DNA of 64,000 bases, from assembly GCF_017303295.1 (NCBI RefSeq), contig NZ_JAFKOK010000016.1, forward strand, positions 84,003 to 148,002, written 5' to 3'. This document shows, in pieces, positions 33,680 through 42,347 of this stretch; within the stretch, counting starts at the first letter, position 1, and the number at the start of each line of letters is the position of its first letter. A program made the position numbers and the translations under genes. The notes below the pieces were generated by a model. The model made no database searches. It worked only from the letters and a program-made list of their open reading frames with translations, and had not been told where the DNA came from. This DNA comes from Rhodobacter sp. NTK016B. Lineage in GTDB: Bacteria > Pseudomonadota > Alphaproteobacteria > Rhodobacterales > Rhodobacteraceae.

Positions 33680-35035
33680 ATGTCGGTATCCCTCGTGATC
33701 CTCGCCGCCGGTCTTGGCAGCCGGATGAATTCGGAGCGCCCGAAGGTCTTGCACCCGATCGGCGGCGCGCCGCTGCTGGCGCATGCGATGCGCGCGGGCG
33801 ATACGCTGGAACCTGAGCGCGTCGTGGTCGTCACCGGCCACGGGGCCGAGGCGGTCGCCAAGGCCGCCCGCTCCGAGAACCCCGATGTCCGCATTGCCCA
33901 TCAGGCCGAACAGCGCGGCACGGCCCATGCCGTGGCGCAGGCCCGCGACGCGCTTGACGGCTTTCAGGGCGACGCGGTGGTGCTGTACGGAGACACGCCC
34001 TTCGTGAGCGGCGCGACGCTGGACGCGATGCGCGAGGCGCGCGCGCGCCATGCGGTGGTTGTGCTGGGTTTCGAGGCCGCCGATCCGGGCCGCTACGGCC
34101 GGCTGGTCATGGCGGGCGACGAGCTGGAGCGGATCGTCGAATTCAAGGATGCGAACGCGGAAGAGCGCGCCATCACCCTGTGCAATTCCGGCGTGGTCTG
34201 CGCCGAGGCCCCGGTACTTTTCGAACTGATCGACGGTGTGGGCGACGATAATGCCGCCGGGGAATTCTACTTAACCGACATCGTGGCCATTGCCAGACAA
34301 AAGGGTCTGTCGGTCGGCGTGGTGCGCTGCGACGAGGCCGAGACGCTGGGTATCAACACCCGCGCCGAGCTGGCCGCCGCCGAAAGCGCCTTTCAGGCGC
34401 GCAAGCGGGCCGAGGCGCTGGAAGACGGCGTGACGCTGATCGCGCCCGAGACGATCTTCTTCTCGCTCGACACGTTCGTCGGGCGCGACGCGGTGGTCGG
34501 GCCCAACGTGGTCTTTGGCCCCGGCGTGACGGTGGAAAGCGACGCGGTGATCCGTGCCTTCTGCCATCTTGAGGGCTGTCATGTCAGCCGGGGGGCCTCG
34601 GTCGGGCCCTTCGCGCGGTTGCGCCCCGATGCCTATCTGGCCGAACACACGCATGTCGGCAATTTCGTCGAGATCAAGAACGCCAATATCGACGAGGGCG
34701 CGAAGATCAATCACCTGACCTATATCGGCGATGCCGATGTGGGCGAGCGGACGAATGTCGGCGCGGGCACGATCACCTGCAATTACGACGGCGTCTTCAA
34801 GCACCGCACGGTGATCGGCAAGGACGTGTTCGTGGGCTCGAACACGATGCTTGTCGCGCCGGTCCGGGTGGGCGACGCCGCGATGACGGGCTCGGGCTCG
34901 GTCATCACCACGGATGTCGAGGCGGGGGCGCTGGCGCTGGGACGCGCGCGGCAGGTGGTCAAGCCGGGCCTTGCGCGCAGCCTGATGGCGCGGCTGAAGG
35001 CCAAGAAGGCCGAGACCAAGAAAAGCGAGGGCTGA
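33680..35035 (+). CDS. glmU: Bifunctional UDP-GlcNAc pyrophosphorylase / GlcN-1-P acetyltransferase
   Basis: GlmU makes UDP-N-acetylglucosamine for peptidoglycan and lipopolysaccharide. The 451-residue protein has the N-terminal uridylyltransferase motif LAAGLGSRM (residues 8-16) with a conserved Lys near 22 and QAEQRGTAHAV. The C-terminal left-handed beta-helix with acetyltransferase residues (TYIGDADVGERTNVGAGTI, then CNYDG and KHRT) follows from about residue 250. ATG 33680 (MSVSLVILA) is preferred to an upstream TTG because it follows AGGAAGAG and matches the family start. glmS follows after three bases. Confidence 0.97.
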   Translation: MSVSLVILAAGLGSRMNSERPKVLHPIGGAPLLAHAMRAGDTLEPERVVVVTGHGAEAVAKAARSENPDVRIAHQAEQRGTAHAVAQARDALDGFQGDAVVLYGDTPFVSGATLDAMREARARHAVVVLGFEAADPGRYGRLVMAGDELERIVEFKDANAEERAITLCNSGVVCAEAPVLFELIDGVGDDNAAGEFYLTDIVAIARQKGLSVGVVRCDEAETLGINTRAELAAAESAFQARKRAEALEDGVTLIAPETIFFSLDTFVGRDAVVGPNVVFGPGVTVESDAVIRAFCHLEGCHVSRGASVGPFARLRPDAYLAEHTHVGNFVEIKNANIDEGAKINHLTYIGDADVGERTNVGAGTITCNYDGVFKHRTVIGKDVFVGSNTMLVAPVRVGDAAMTGSGSVITTDVEAGALALGRARQVVKPGLARSLMARLKAKKAETKKSEG

Positions 35036-35038
35036 GCG

Positions 35039-36856
35039 ATGTGCGGAATTGTCGGTGTGCTGGGATCGCACGAGGTCGCGCCCCTGATTCTGGAAAGCCT
35101 CAAGCGGCTGGAGTATCGCGGCTATGACAGCGCGGGCATTGCCACGGTGAATGCGGGCAAGCTGGATCGCCGCCGCGCGGTGGGCAAACTGGTGAACCTG
35201 TCGGATCTGATGGTGCACGACGCGCTGCCGGGCCGGGCGGGGATCGGCCATACCCGCTGGGCCACGCATGGCGAACCCAATGTGACGAACGCGCATCCTC
35301 ATCGCTCGGGGCCGGTTGCGGTGGTTCATAACGGCATCATCGAGAATTTCCGCCCGCTGCGCGAGGAACTCGCCGCCGCCGGGATCGCCCGCGAAAGCGA
35401 CACCGATACCGAGGTGATCGCACAGCTCACGCGCCATCACATGGATCAGGGCATGGATCCGCAACAGGCGGTCGGCGCGACCCTGACCCGGCTGGAAGGG
35501 GCCTTTGCGCTGGCCTTCCTGTTCGACGGGCAGGACAACCTGATGATCGGCGCGCGCAAGGGCTCGCCGCTGGCCGTGGGCTGGGGCGAGGGCGAGATGT
35601 TCCTCGGCTCGGACGCGATCGCGCTGGCGCCGATGACCGACCGCATCACCTATCTTGAAGAGGGCGACTGGGTCGTCGTCACGCGCGAAGGCGCGACCTT
35701 CTACGACCATGACGGCCAGCGGGTGAACCGCTCTGTGGCGAAGATCCAGCTTGAGCAGACCCGCGTCGACAAGGCCGGGCACAAGCATTTCATGGCCAAG
35801 GAAATCGCCGAGCAGCCCTCGGTTCTGGGCGCCGGGCTGACCCATCACCTGACCCGCGACGGCAACGCGCTGGCCTTCCCGCCCGAGGTCGACTTCAGCC
35901 AGTGCGACCGGGTGACGATGGTCGCCTGCGGGACCGGTCACTACGCGACGCAAGTGGCGAAATACTGGTTCGAACAGATCGCGGGCCTGCCCTGCGACAT
36001 CGATATCGCCAGCGAATTCCGCTACCGCGAGCCGGTGCTCAGCGACAAGGGTGTGGGCATCTTCGTCAGCCAATCGGGCGAGACCGCCGACACGCTGGCC
36101 GCGCTGCGCCATGTGGATGGCAAGCTGGCCTTCACGCTGGGCGTGGTCAACGTGGCGACCTCGTCCATCGCGCGCGAGACCGATGTCGCGCTGCCGATCC
36201 TTGCCGGGCCCGAGATCAGCGTGGCCTCGACCAAGGGCTTCACCGCGCAATTGCTGGTGCTGCTGTTGCTGGCGCTGAAGGCTGCGCATGATCGCGGGCG
36301 GCTTGACGATGCGGGGCTGGCCGCGAAGCTGGCCGAGCTCAAGGTGCTGCCCGGCACGCTGGCGCAGGCGCTTGACCGCGAGCCCGAGATCGAGGCGCTG
36401 GCGCACAAGATCTCGGCCGCGCAGGACGTGCTGTTTCTGGGCCGCGGCGTGATGTACCCGCTGGCGCTGGAAGGCGCGCTCAAGCTCAAGGAGCTGAGCT
36501 ATATCCATGCCGAAGGCTATGCCTCGGGAGAGCTGAAACACGGCCCCATCGCGCTGATCGACGAGACGCTGCCGGTGATCGTGCTGGCCCCGCGCGACGC
36601 GCTTTATGACAAGACCGTCTCGAACATGCAGGAAGTCATGGCGCGGCAGGGCAAGGTGGTGCTGATCTCGGACCGCGCGGGCCTTGAGGAGGCGGGCAAG
36701 GTCTGGGCGACGCTGGCGATGCCCAGCGTCTCGGACCTGATCGCCCCCATCGTCTACGCGATCCCGGCGCAGATGCTGGCCTATCACACCGCGCTGGCAC
36801 GCGGCACCGATGTGGACCAGCCGCGCAATCTGGCGAAATCGGTGACGGTGGAATAA
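35039..36856 (+). CDS. glmS: Glutamine-fructose-6-phosphate aminotransferase
   Basis: GlmS forms glucosamine-6-phosphate from fructose-6-phosphate and glutamine. The 605-residue protein starts MCGIVGVLG with the catalytic Cys2 of the glutaminase domain, then LEYRGYDSAGIA and HTRWATHG. Two SIS isomerase domains follow (SQSGETADTLAAL near residue 345, and EGALKLKELSYIHAEGY near 480). It ends with the conserved NLAKSVTVE. It is three bases after glmU, so the two committed steps of UDP-GlcNAc synthesis are co-expressed. Confidence 0.98.
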   Translation: MCGIVGVLGSHEVAPLILESLKRLEYRGYDSAGIATVNAGKLDRRRAVGKLVNLSDLMVHDALPGRAGIGHTRWATHGEPNVTNAHPHRSGPVAVVHNGIIENFRPLREELAAAGIARESDTDTEVIAQLTRHHMDQGMDPQQAVGATLTRLEGAFALAFLFDGQDNLMIGARKGSPLAVGWGEGEMFLGSDAIALAPMTDRITYLEEGDWVVVTREGATFYDHDGQRVNRSVAKIQLEQTRVDKAGHKHFMAKEIAEQPSVLGAGLTHHLTRDGNALAFPPEVDFSQCDRVTMVACGTGHYATQVAKYWFEQIAGLPCDIDIASEFRYREPVLSDKGVGIFVSQSGETADTLAALRHVDGKLAFTLGVVNVATSSIARETDVALPILAGPEISVASTKGFTAQLLVLLLLALKAAHDRGRLDDAGLAAKLAELKVLPGTLAQALDREPEIEALAHKISAAQDVLFLGRGVMYPLALEGALKLKELSYIHAEGYASGELKHGPIALIDETLPVIVLAPRDALYDKTVSNMQEVMARQGKVVLISDRAGLEEAGKVWATLAMPSVSDLIAPIVYAIPAQMLAYHTALARGTDVDQPRNLAKSVTVE

Positions 36857-36886
36857 GCTGCCCTTCATTGCCGCAAGGGGGGAGCC

Positions 36887-37429
36887 ATGGCCAAGCAATT
36901 CGCCGCGTTCGAGGACGATCACCTGCGCATCATCGCCGCGCAGAATATGTTCTTCGTGGGCACCGCCGCGCCCGGGGGGCGGGTGAATATCTCTCCCAAA
37001 GGAATGGACAGCCTGCGCGTGACGGGGCCGAACCGGGTGGTCTGGCTCAATGTTACGGGCTCGGGGAACGAGACGGCGGGGCATCTGCAACTTGCCCCGC
37101 GCATGACGGTGATGTGGTGCTCTTTCGACCGTCGGCCGATGATCCTGCGCGCTTATGGAACGGCGCGTGCCATCCATCCGCGCGATGCGGATTGGGCATC
37201 GCTGTATGCGCTGTTCGAGCCGATCCCCGGTGCGCGGCAGATCTACGACATGACGGTCGAGATGGTGCAGACCTCGTGCGGCTACGCGGTGCCGTTCTTT
37301 GAGCATCAGGGCCCCCGCGACACGCTGCGACACTGGGCCGAAACCAAGGGACCCGACGGCGTCGAGGCCTATTGGGACGAAAAGAACCGCACCACGCTGG
37401 ACGGTTTCGCGACCGGGATTCTTGACTGA
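36887..37429 (+). CDS. Pyridoxamine 5'-phosphate oxidase family protein
   Basis: This flavin-binding split-barrel protein has 180 residues, with DDHLRIIAAQNMFFVGTAA, NISPKGMDSLRVTGPNRVVW and LDLTGSG-like LNVTGSGNETAGH motifs typical of the PPOX-related family. The C-terminal SCGYAVPFFEHQGPRDTL is typical of the roseobacter group. It is not PdxH itself, which is longer and differs at the C terminus. Substrate unknown. A GGGGGGAG site stands just before ATG 36887, 30 bases after glmS. Confidence 0.87.
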   Translation: MAKQFAAFEDDHLRIIAAQNMFFVGTAAPGGRVNISPKGMDSLRVTGPNRVVWLNVTGSGNETAGHLQLAPRMTVMWCSFDRRPMILRAYGTARAIHPRDADWASLYALFEPIPGARQIYDMTVEMVQTSCGYAVPFFEHQGPRDTLRHWAETKGPDGVEAYWDEKNRTTLDGFATGILD

Positions 37430-37508
37430 CCGACGCCTGATCCGCGCATAGGTTGATCCGGTCGCCGCGCCCGCGCGTATCCGTTGGATAACGCATTCCG
37501 GAGGTCCC

Positions 37509-38051
37509 ATGTCGCTGTCCCGTCGCCAGATGCTGCTCGCCGTTTCTGCCTTCGGGCTTACCTTTGTGCCGGCCGCCTGCGCCCGACGGCCCGAGGCATC
37601 GACCACGCCCGCTGGTTCGATCACGCTAGACGAGGTCTTTGTCGGCGAGGTCCGCGGGCGCGGCGTGTTCGAGGTCGATCTCACCGGCTCGCAGCGGCGC
37701 TTCTCGGCTCGTTTGCACGGTCGTCTGGATGGCGACCGGCTGATCGTGGCTGAGGACTTCGTCTATGATGACGGGCAGGAGGGGCGGCTGACCTGGGTTT
37801 TCGAGCGCGCCGGGCCGGGGCGCTGGACCGGGCGGCGCGAGGATACCGTAGGCGTGGCCGAGGTGGTCGAACAGGGCGACACGATCCGCATGGATTACAC
37901 CGCCGATTTCGAGACGCCCGACGGCGTGACGCGGCTGGCATTCTCGGACGTGATCTATCGCGCACCGGACGGAAAGGTTATCAACGAGGCGATCGTGCGG
38001 CGCTGGGGTCTTCCCGTCGGCCGCGTGCGCTTCGAGATGACCCGGGAATGA
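37509..38051 (+). CDS. DUF3833-type lipoprotein
   Basis: This exported protein has 180 residues. The N terminus SLSRRQMLLAVSAFGLTFVPAACA has a twin-arginine start and a possible lipobox (PAAC, Cys at about residue 24). The mature part resembles DUF3833: VGEVRGRGVFEVDLTGSQRR and IRMDYTADFETPDGVTRLAFSD, ending at VGRVRFEMTRE. Function unknown. SD GGAGG precedes the ATG. Its stop overlaps the next ATG (ATGA). Confidence 0.8.
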   Translation: MSLSRRQMLLAVSAFGLTFVPAACARRPEASTTPAGSITLDEVFVGEVRGRGVFEVDLTGSQRRFSARLHGRLDGDRLIVAEDFVYDDGQEGRLTWVFERAGPGRWTGRREDTVGVAEVVEQGDTIRMDYTADFETPDGVTRLAFSDVIYRAPDGKVINEAIVRRWGLPVGRVRFEMTRE

Positions 38052-38737
38052 CACAGACCACAATCGACGATGCCATGGCCGCGCTGAACGCGCAGGCTGA
38101 TCCCGCCCGCGCCGGGGAAATGCGCGCCTATCACAAGATCGACCGGGGCTATCTGGGCCTGTCGAACCCACAGGTGGATGATCTGGTCAAGATATGGCGC
38201 GAGGGCGCCAGCGTCGAGGATCGCGTGGCACTGGCCGCGGCGTTGTGGGAGACGAATATCCACGAGGCAATGGTCGCGGCGGCGAAACTGCTGACGCAGG
38301 CGCGGATGAGACCGGATGCCGAGGCCTGGGCGCTGATCGCGCACTGGGCCGAAGGGTTCGAGGGTTGGGCGGTGGCCGATCATGCCTCGTCGGCAGGGGC
38401 GCGGCGGCTGGCGGCGGACCCGTCGCGGCTCGATCAGCTCGAGGCCTGGACCAACCATGACAACATGTGGACCCGCCGCGCCGCGCTGGTGATGACGCTG
38501 CCCTGGGCGCGGCTCAACAACCTCAAACCCGCCGATGCCGAGGCGCGTGAGCGTGTGCTGGGCTGGGCGGTGGGCTATGCCGAGGATCGCGACTGGTTTA
38601 TCCAGAAGGCGGTGGCCTGGTGGCTGCGCGATCTGTCCAAGCATGATGGCGAACGCGTCGTGGCATGGATGGCCGAGCATGGCGACCGGCTGAAGCCCTT
38701 CGCGCGCAAGGAAGCGCTGCGGATATTGGAAGGGTAG
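38048..38737 (+). CDS. AlkD-like DNA alkylation repair protein
   Basis: This all-helical HEAT-repeat protein has 229 residues, with VDDLVKIWREGASVEDRVAL and LAAALWETNIHEAMVAAAKL, WTNHDNMWTRRAALVMTLP and DRDWFIQKAVAWWLRDLSK typical of the AlkD/DNA glycosylase HEAT family, which removes bulky or alkylated bases. The active-site Trp and Asp positions appear to be kept but cannot be confirmed by eye. It overlaps the lipoprotein gene by four bases. Confidence 0.85.
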   Translation: MTQTTIDDAMAALNAQADPARAGEMRAYHKIDRGYLGLSNPQVDDLVKIWREGASVEDRVALAAALWETNIHEAMVAAAKLLTQARMRPDAEAWALIAHWAEGFEGWAVADHASSAGARRLAADPSRLDQLEAWTNHDNMWTRRAALVMTLPWARLNNLKPADAEARERVLGWAVGYAEDRDWFIQKAVAWWLRDLSKHDGERVVAWMAEHGDRLKPFARKEALRILEG

Positions 38738-38827
38738 GACGGCCCGGCCACGCTCCCGCCCGCCCACCCCGCTTGGCCGGGCCGCCCCACCCTGCGGCGG
38801 AGGGCGCGCGCGCATCCGGCGTCGCGG

Positions 38828-38852
38828 GAGTATTTTCGGCAGAGTGAAAGGG
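38828..38852 (+). repeat. Intergenic repeat (GAGTATTT family), copy 1
   Basis: GAGTATTTTCGGCAGAGTGA and following bases recur at 50547-50570 in a slightly changed form (GAGTATTTGGGGCAGAATGA). It stands between two convergent genes and forms the left part of the hairpin at 38839-38876. Confidence 0.55.
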
Positions 38853-38876
38853 GAAGCGTGCTCCCTTTTACTCTGC
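38839..38876 (-). terminator. 14-bp hairpin downstream of the asparaginase gene
   Basis: GCAGAGTGAAAGGG (38839-38852) and CCCTTTTACTCTGC (38863-38876) pair with one G-T position and a ten-base loop. It begins eight bases beyond the stop of the asparaginase gene on the - strand and faces the AlkD-like gene from the other side, so it may act as a bidirectional terminator. The T tract is weak on either strand. Confidence 0.5.
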
Positions 38877-38884
38877 GCCGGTAC

Positions 38885-39877
38885 TCAGCAGAAGCCTTTG
38901 GCCAGACGCAAGCCGCCCACCGGGATGTCGCGGCGGTTGAGCATCGGCGCGCCGAGGCGTTTCTGCGCCATCGGATGGGCCGGGTCCAGGACGCCCAAGC
39001 GCGACAGGAGCGCGGTGATCGCCGCTTCCGAGGCGCGGGTGCCGCCATCGACGATCTTGAGCGCGACGCCCAGTCCCTGCGCCGGAAGGATCGCCACGAA
39101 GACCGCCTCGGCGCCGGTCTTGATCGCCACGCCGTCCATCACCTGCATGAGCTCGGTGCAGGCGCGCGTCGCGCCCGCGACCATTTCAGGATGGGCGACC
39201 ATCGCCTCGCGCAGGGCAACCATCGCCCGGCCGCGCGCGTCGCTTTCGGTGGCGGTGGCAAAGCGTGCCATGGCGCGGCCCAGACCGGCCAGCGTGGTGG
39301 CGAAGTTGGGGGCCGAACAGCCGTCGATACCGTAGCCGGGGCTGTCTTCGCCGGTGACGTCCTCGAAAGCCTCTTTCACCGCTTTCTGCACCGGGTGGTC
39401 GGCTTCGACGTAATCGGGTCCGCCGCCCAGATGCTGGTTGAGCATCAGAAAGCCCGCATGTTTGCCCGAGCAGTTATTGTGCAACTGGCAGGCGGAATCG
39501 CCGGTGCAGATCAGCCGGTCGCGTTCGGGAATGTCGTCGGGGATCTGCACGCCGCAGCGCAGGTCGCTTTCGGAAAGCCCCAGATCGGCGAGCCATGCCG
39601 CGACCTCGTGCGTGTGGATCGCCGCGCCCTGATGTGAGGCGCAGGCCAGCGCCAGCCGCTTTTGCGGCAGCGCGCGCCCCGCGCCCGTGTCCAGAAGCGG
39701 CAAGGCCTGCACCATCTTGCATGACGAGCGCGGATAGATCACCGCGCCGGGATCGCCCCAGGCTTCGACGACGCCACCGGCATCGCAGATCACCGCATGC
39801 CCGCAATGGAGCCCTTCCAGAATGTCGCCTCGCCAGACTTCAATCATCGGGATGGCGCCCGAACCCACGTCACCCAC
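38885..39877 (-). CDS. Asparaginase of the Rhizobium (ReAV, class 3) family
   Basis: The 330-residue protein belongs to the PF06089 family of L-asparaginases, unrelated to the E. coli types. It shows the SSCKMVQALP nucleophile motif (Ser-x-x-Lys), NNCSGKHAGF and DGCSAPNFA with conserved Cys residues. It hydrolyses asparagine to aspartate and ammonia in the cytosol. A GTG at 39877 has AAGGAGG six bases upstream and is preferred over an in-frame ATG at 39847. Two in-frame Cys residues in the metal/active-site cluster are kept. Confidence 0.9.
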   Translation of the reverse strand: MGDVGSGAIPMIEVWRGDILEGLHCGHAVICDAGGVVEAWGDPGAVIYPRSSCKMVQALPLLDTGAGRALPQKRLALACASHQGAAIHTHEVAAWLADLGLSESDLRCGVQIPDDIPERDRLICTGDSACQLHNNCSGKHAGFLMLNQHLGGGPDYVEADHPVQKAVKEAFEDVTGEDSPGYGIDGCSAPNFATTLAGLGRAMARFATATESDARGRAMVALREAMVAHPEMVAGATRACTELMQVMDGVAIKTGAEAVFVAILPAQGLGVALKIVDGGTRASEAAITALLSRLGVLDPAHPMAQKRLGAPMLNRRDIPVGGLRLAKGFC

Positions 39878-40050
39878 GCCGGGCCTCCTTCACAGTTGCG
39901 CAATATTCCGCCAACAGGGGTTCCTCCCCCCCCGAAATTCACGGTAATACACACACTACCGGTCAAACCCCTGTTGCGCCATATGAAAGCCTTGTGCGAC
40001 AAGGCCCGGACGCGAGGGGAACAGACACACGCTGGAGGCACGAAAGGCAG

Positions 40051-40581
40051 ATGGCAGCATCGATCAAATTCGGCGCGGCGGGCGCGGTCATGGCGCTCAT
40101 GGCAGCGATCCCCGCGCAGGCGCAGGATTCGACCAACCGGGTCGCGGTGGAAACCGCGTGGAGCGTGTTCGTCGACGGGACGCCGCGCGAATGCTGGGCC
40201 GTATCGGCCCCGCAGGAAACCATCAACACGCGTGACGGGCGTGCCGTGAGCGTGCGGCGGGGCGATATCCTGTTGTTCGCGACCTTCCGGCAGGGCCAGA
40301 GCGGCGCGCCCGAAGTGTCGTTCACGGGCGGGTATCCGTTCGCGCCCGAATCGACCGTCGAGGTCACGGTCGGCACCGACACCTACCAGCTGATCACCGA
40401 TGGTGAATGGGCTTGGGCCGCGTCGCCGGAAGAGGATGCGCGCATCCTCAACTCGTTCCGGGCGGGGCAGGACGCGGTGCTGGTGGCGCGCTCGACGCGC
40501 GGAACCCGGACCGAAGACCATTTCTCGCTGTTCGGCATCACCGCCGCGACCGAGGAAGCTCAGAGCCGCTGCGCGGAATAA
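40051..40581 (+). CDS. Invasion-associated locus B (IalB) family protein
   Basis: This exported protein has 176 residues. The signal peptide covers residues 1-25 ([19 protein letters not shown]). The mature part is beta-rich with two Cys ([20 protein letters not shown] and a final SRCAE) that may form a disulfide, plus [15 protein letters not shown] and [10 protein letters not shown] typical of the IalB family in this group. In free-living Rhodobacteraceae its role is unknown. ATG 40051 follows GGAGG. A strong terminator lies 24 bases after the stop. Confidence 0.85.
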   Translation: MAASIKFGAAGAVMALMAAIPAQAQDSTNRVAVETAWSVFVDGTPRECWAVSAPQETINTRDGRAVSVRRGDILLFATFRQGQSGAPEVSFTGGYPFAPESTVEVTVGTDTYQLITDGEWAWAASPEEDARILNSFRAGQDAVLVARSTRGTRTEDHFSLFGITAATEEAQSRCAE

Positions 40582-40605
40582 CGCGCGTCGCGGCGAAGAT
40601 TTCAG

Positions 40606-40636
40606 GCCGCCGGGCTGTTCAGCCCGGCGGCTTTTT
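40606..40636 (+). terminator. Intrinsic terminator after the IalB-family gene
   Basis: GCCGCCGGGCT (40606-40616) pairs perfectly with AGCCCGGCGGC (40621-40631) around GTTC, followed by TTTTT (40632-40636). It is a strong rho-independent terminator. Confidence 0.9.
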
Positions 40637-40682
40637 CCTATATGCTACGCTTGCCTTTCGCGCAGCCCAGACGGAGACGCGC

Positions 40683-41855
40683 ATGACTGCCCCCATCACG
40701 CAAGACGTCCTGACCATCCCCCGCAAGGCGCAGGAGGGCGAGACGCCCAACCTGATCGGCATGACCCGCGAGCAACTGCGCGCGGCGCTGATCGCGCATG
40801 GCACACCCGAGAAACAGGCGAAGATGCGGGAGGGGCAGGTCTGGCAGTGGCTCTATTACTGGGGCGCGCGCGAATTCACGACGATGACCAACCTGTCCAA
40901 GAATTACCGCGCCTTTCTGGACCGGACCTTTCAGATCAAACTGCCCGAGGTCGTCACCCGGCAGGTTTCGGCTGACGGCACCCGCAAATACCTGTTGCGG
41001 ATTGATGGCGGGCACGAGGTCGAAGCGGTCTATATCCCCGAAGAGGGGCGCGGCACCCTGTGCATTTCCAGCCAGGTCGGCTGCACGCTGACCTGTTCGT
41101 TCTGCCATACCGGCACGCAAAAGCTGGTGCGCAACCTGACGCCCGCCGAGATCGTCGGACAGATCATGGTGGCGCGCGACGATCTGGGCGAATGGCCCGA
41201 ACCCGGCCAGCCCAAGCCCGAAGAGCGGCTAATTTCCAATGTCGTGCTGATGGGGATGGGCGAGCCGCTCTATAATTTCGACAATGTGCGCGACGCGATG
41301 AAGATCGTCATGGATGGCGAGGGGATCTCGCTGTCGCGGCGACGGATCACGCTGTCGACCAGCGGTATCGTGCCGGAAATCGCCCGCACCGCCGAGGAAA
41401 TCGGCTGCCTTCTGGCGATCAGCTTTCACGCCACCACCGATGCGGTGCGCGACAAGCTGGTGCCGGTGAACAAGAAATGGAATATCGAGACGCTGCTGGG
41501 CGCACTGCGCGATTACCCTCGGCTGTCCAATTCCGAGCGCATCACCTTCGAATACGTAATGCTCAAGGACGTCAATGACAGCGACGAGGATGCGCGGCGG
41601 CTGGTGAAGCTGATCCGTGGCATCCCGGCGAAGATCAACCTCATCCCGTTCAACGAATGGCCCGGCGCCCCCTATGAACGCTCGGACTGGGAGCGGATCG
41701 AGGCCTTTGCCGACATCATCTTCAAGGCGGGCTATGCCTCGCCCATCCGCACGCCGCGCGGCGAGGATATCATGGCCGCCTGCGGTCAGCTGAAATCCGC
41801 GACCGAGCGGGGGCGCAAGAGCCGCGCCGAGATCGCCGCGGAAGCCGGACAATAA
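40683..41855 (+). CDS. rlmN: 23S rRNA (A2503-C2) / tRNA (A37-C2) methyltransferase
   Basis: RlmN is a radical-SAM enzyme that methylates C2 of adenosine in 23S rRNA and some tRNAs. The 390-residue protein has the 4Fe-4S motif C-x3-C-x2-C at Cys134, Cys138 and Cys141 ([12 protein letters not shown]) and the second catalytic Cys late in the protein (MAACGQL). [20 protein letters not shown] (here [12 protein letters not shown]) is typical. ATG 40683 lies in a frame that begins further upstream; the family starts here. It is followed after one base by a small membrane protein. Confidence 0.96.
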   Translation: MTAPITQDVLTIPRKAQEGETPNLIGMTREQLRAALIAHGTPEKQAKMREGQVWQWLYYWGAREFTTMTNLSKNYRAFLDRTFQIKLPEVVTRQVSADGTRKYLLRIDGGHEVEAVYIPEEGRGTLCISSQVGCTLTCSFCHTGTQKLVRNLTPAEIVGQIMVARDDLGEWPEPGQPKPEERLISNVVLMGMGEPLYNFDNVRDAMKIVMDGEGISLSRRRITLSTSGIVPEIARTAEEIGCLLAISFHATTDAVRDKLVPVNKKWNIETLLGALRDYPRLSNSERITFEYVMLKDVNDSDEDARRLVKLIRGIPAKINLIPFNEWPGAPYERSDWERIEAFADIIFKAGYASPIRTPRGEDIMAACGQLKSATERGRKSRAEIAAEAGQ

Positions 41856-41856
41856 G

Positions 41857-42093
41857 ATGGCCCCGCTTCTGGTCCTGATCGTCATCGGTGCCGCGGCGGG
41901 CGTGCTGGCCACGCGGCTGATGGGGGCCAATGTCGACATGCCGACGGCCGTCGTGCTGGGCGTGATCGGGGCGATCCTGGGCGGGGTGGGGCTGCGGCTG
42001 TTGGTGACGGTGGGCGGCTGGGCCGTGACCTTCGTTCTGGCGGTTCTGGCCTCGATGGCGCTGATCTGGATTTGGCAACAGATACGGCGCTGA
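41857..42093 (+). CDS. Small membrane protein, GlsB/YeaQ/YmgE-like
   Basis: This 78-residue protein is almost all membrane-spanning: about three hydrophobic segments (LLVLIVIGAAAGVLATRL, AVVLGVIGAILGGVGLRLL and TFVLAVLASMALIWIW) with a Gly-rich middle. It resembles the transglycosylase-associated family (GlsB/YeaQ/YmgE), but the match is by hydrophobic pattern only. It starts one base after the rlmN stop. Confidence 0.7.
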   Translation: MAPLLVLIVIGAAAGVLATRLMGANVDMPTAVVLGVIGAILGGVGLRLLVTVGGWAVTFVLAVLASMALIWIWQQIRR

Positions 42094-42198
42094 TTTCCCG
42101 AGACAATCGACGCGGGGGAGGGGTTTCGCCCTCGTCCCGGCTGCCTGCGGCATCCGCTCTTCGCGCGACCGGCGCGCCGCCTTCGGCGGCGCGGTAGC

Positions 42199-42263
42199 AG
42201 GGGGCTGTCTGCCCCCTCGGCGCTGCGCGCCTCACCCCCGAGGATATTTGGGGATCAAAGATG
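42199..42263 (+). repeat. Composite intergenic repeat, copy A
   Basis: AGGGGGCTGTCTGCCCCCT (42199-42217) is a 7-bp hairpin, then a GGCGC/GCGCC hairpin (42219-42231), then TCACCCCCGAGGATATTTGG and GGATCAAAGATG (to 42263). The same order recurs at 59346-59413 with a different middle stem. The repeat lies between the small membrane protein and the TRAP operon. Confidence 0.75.
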
Positions 42264-42286
42264 AGCGGGCGCGGGCCCGGCAGCCA

Positions 42287-42314
42287 AACGGGCGCCCGTT
42301 GCGGGGCGCCCGTT
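42287..42314 (-). terminator. Terminator-like hairpin downstream of the TRAP operon
   Basis: AACGGGCGCC (42287-42296) pairs perfectly with GGCGCCCGTT (42305-42314), loop of eight bases, 33 bases beyond the TRAP permease stop on the - strand. Only a short T run follows (TTTGG), so it is a weaker terminator. Confidence 0.6.
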
Positions 42315-42347
42315 CGTGGTTAGGGGTCTTGGTCGGGCGGCGAGGCC

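Noticed and set aside
34271..37684. A very long open frame on the - strand opposite glmU and glmS.
   Set aside because: It mirrors two highly conserved + strand genes in a GC-rich genome, where antisense frames lack stops; the translation has no recognisable domain.
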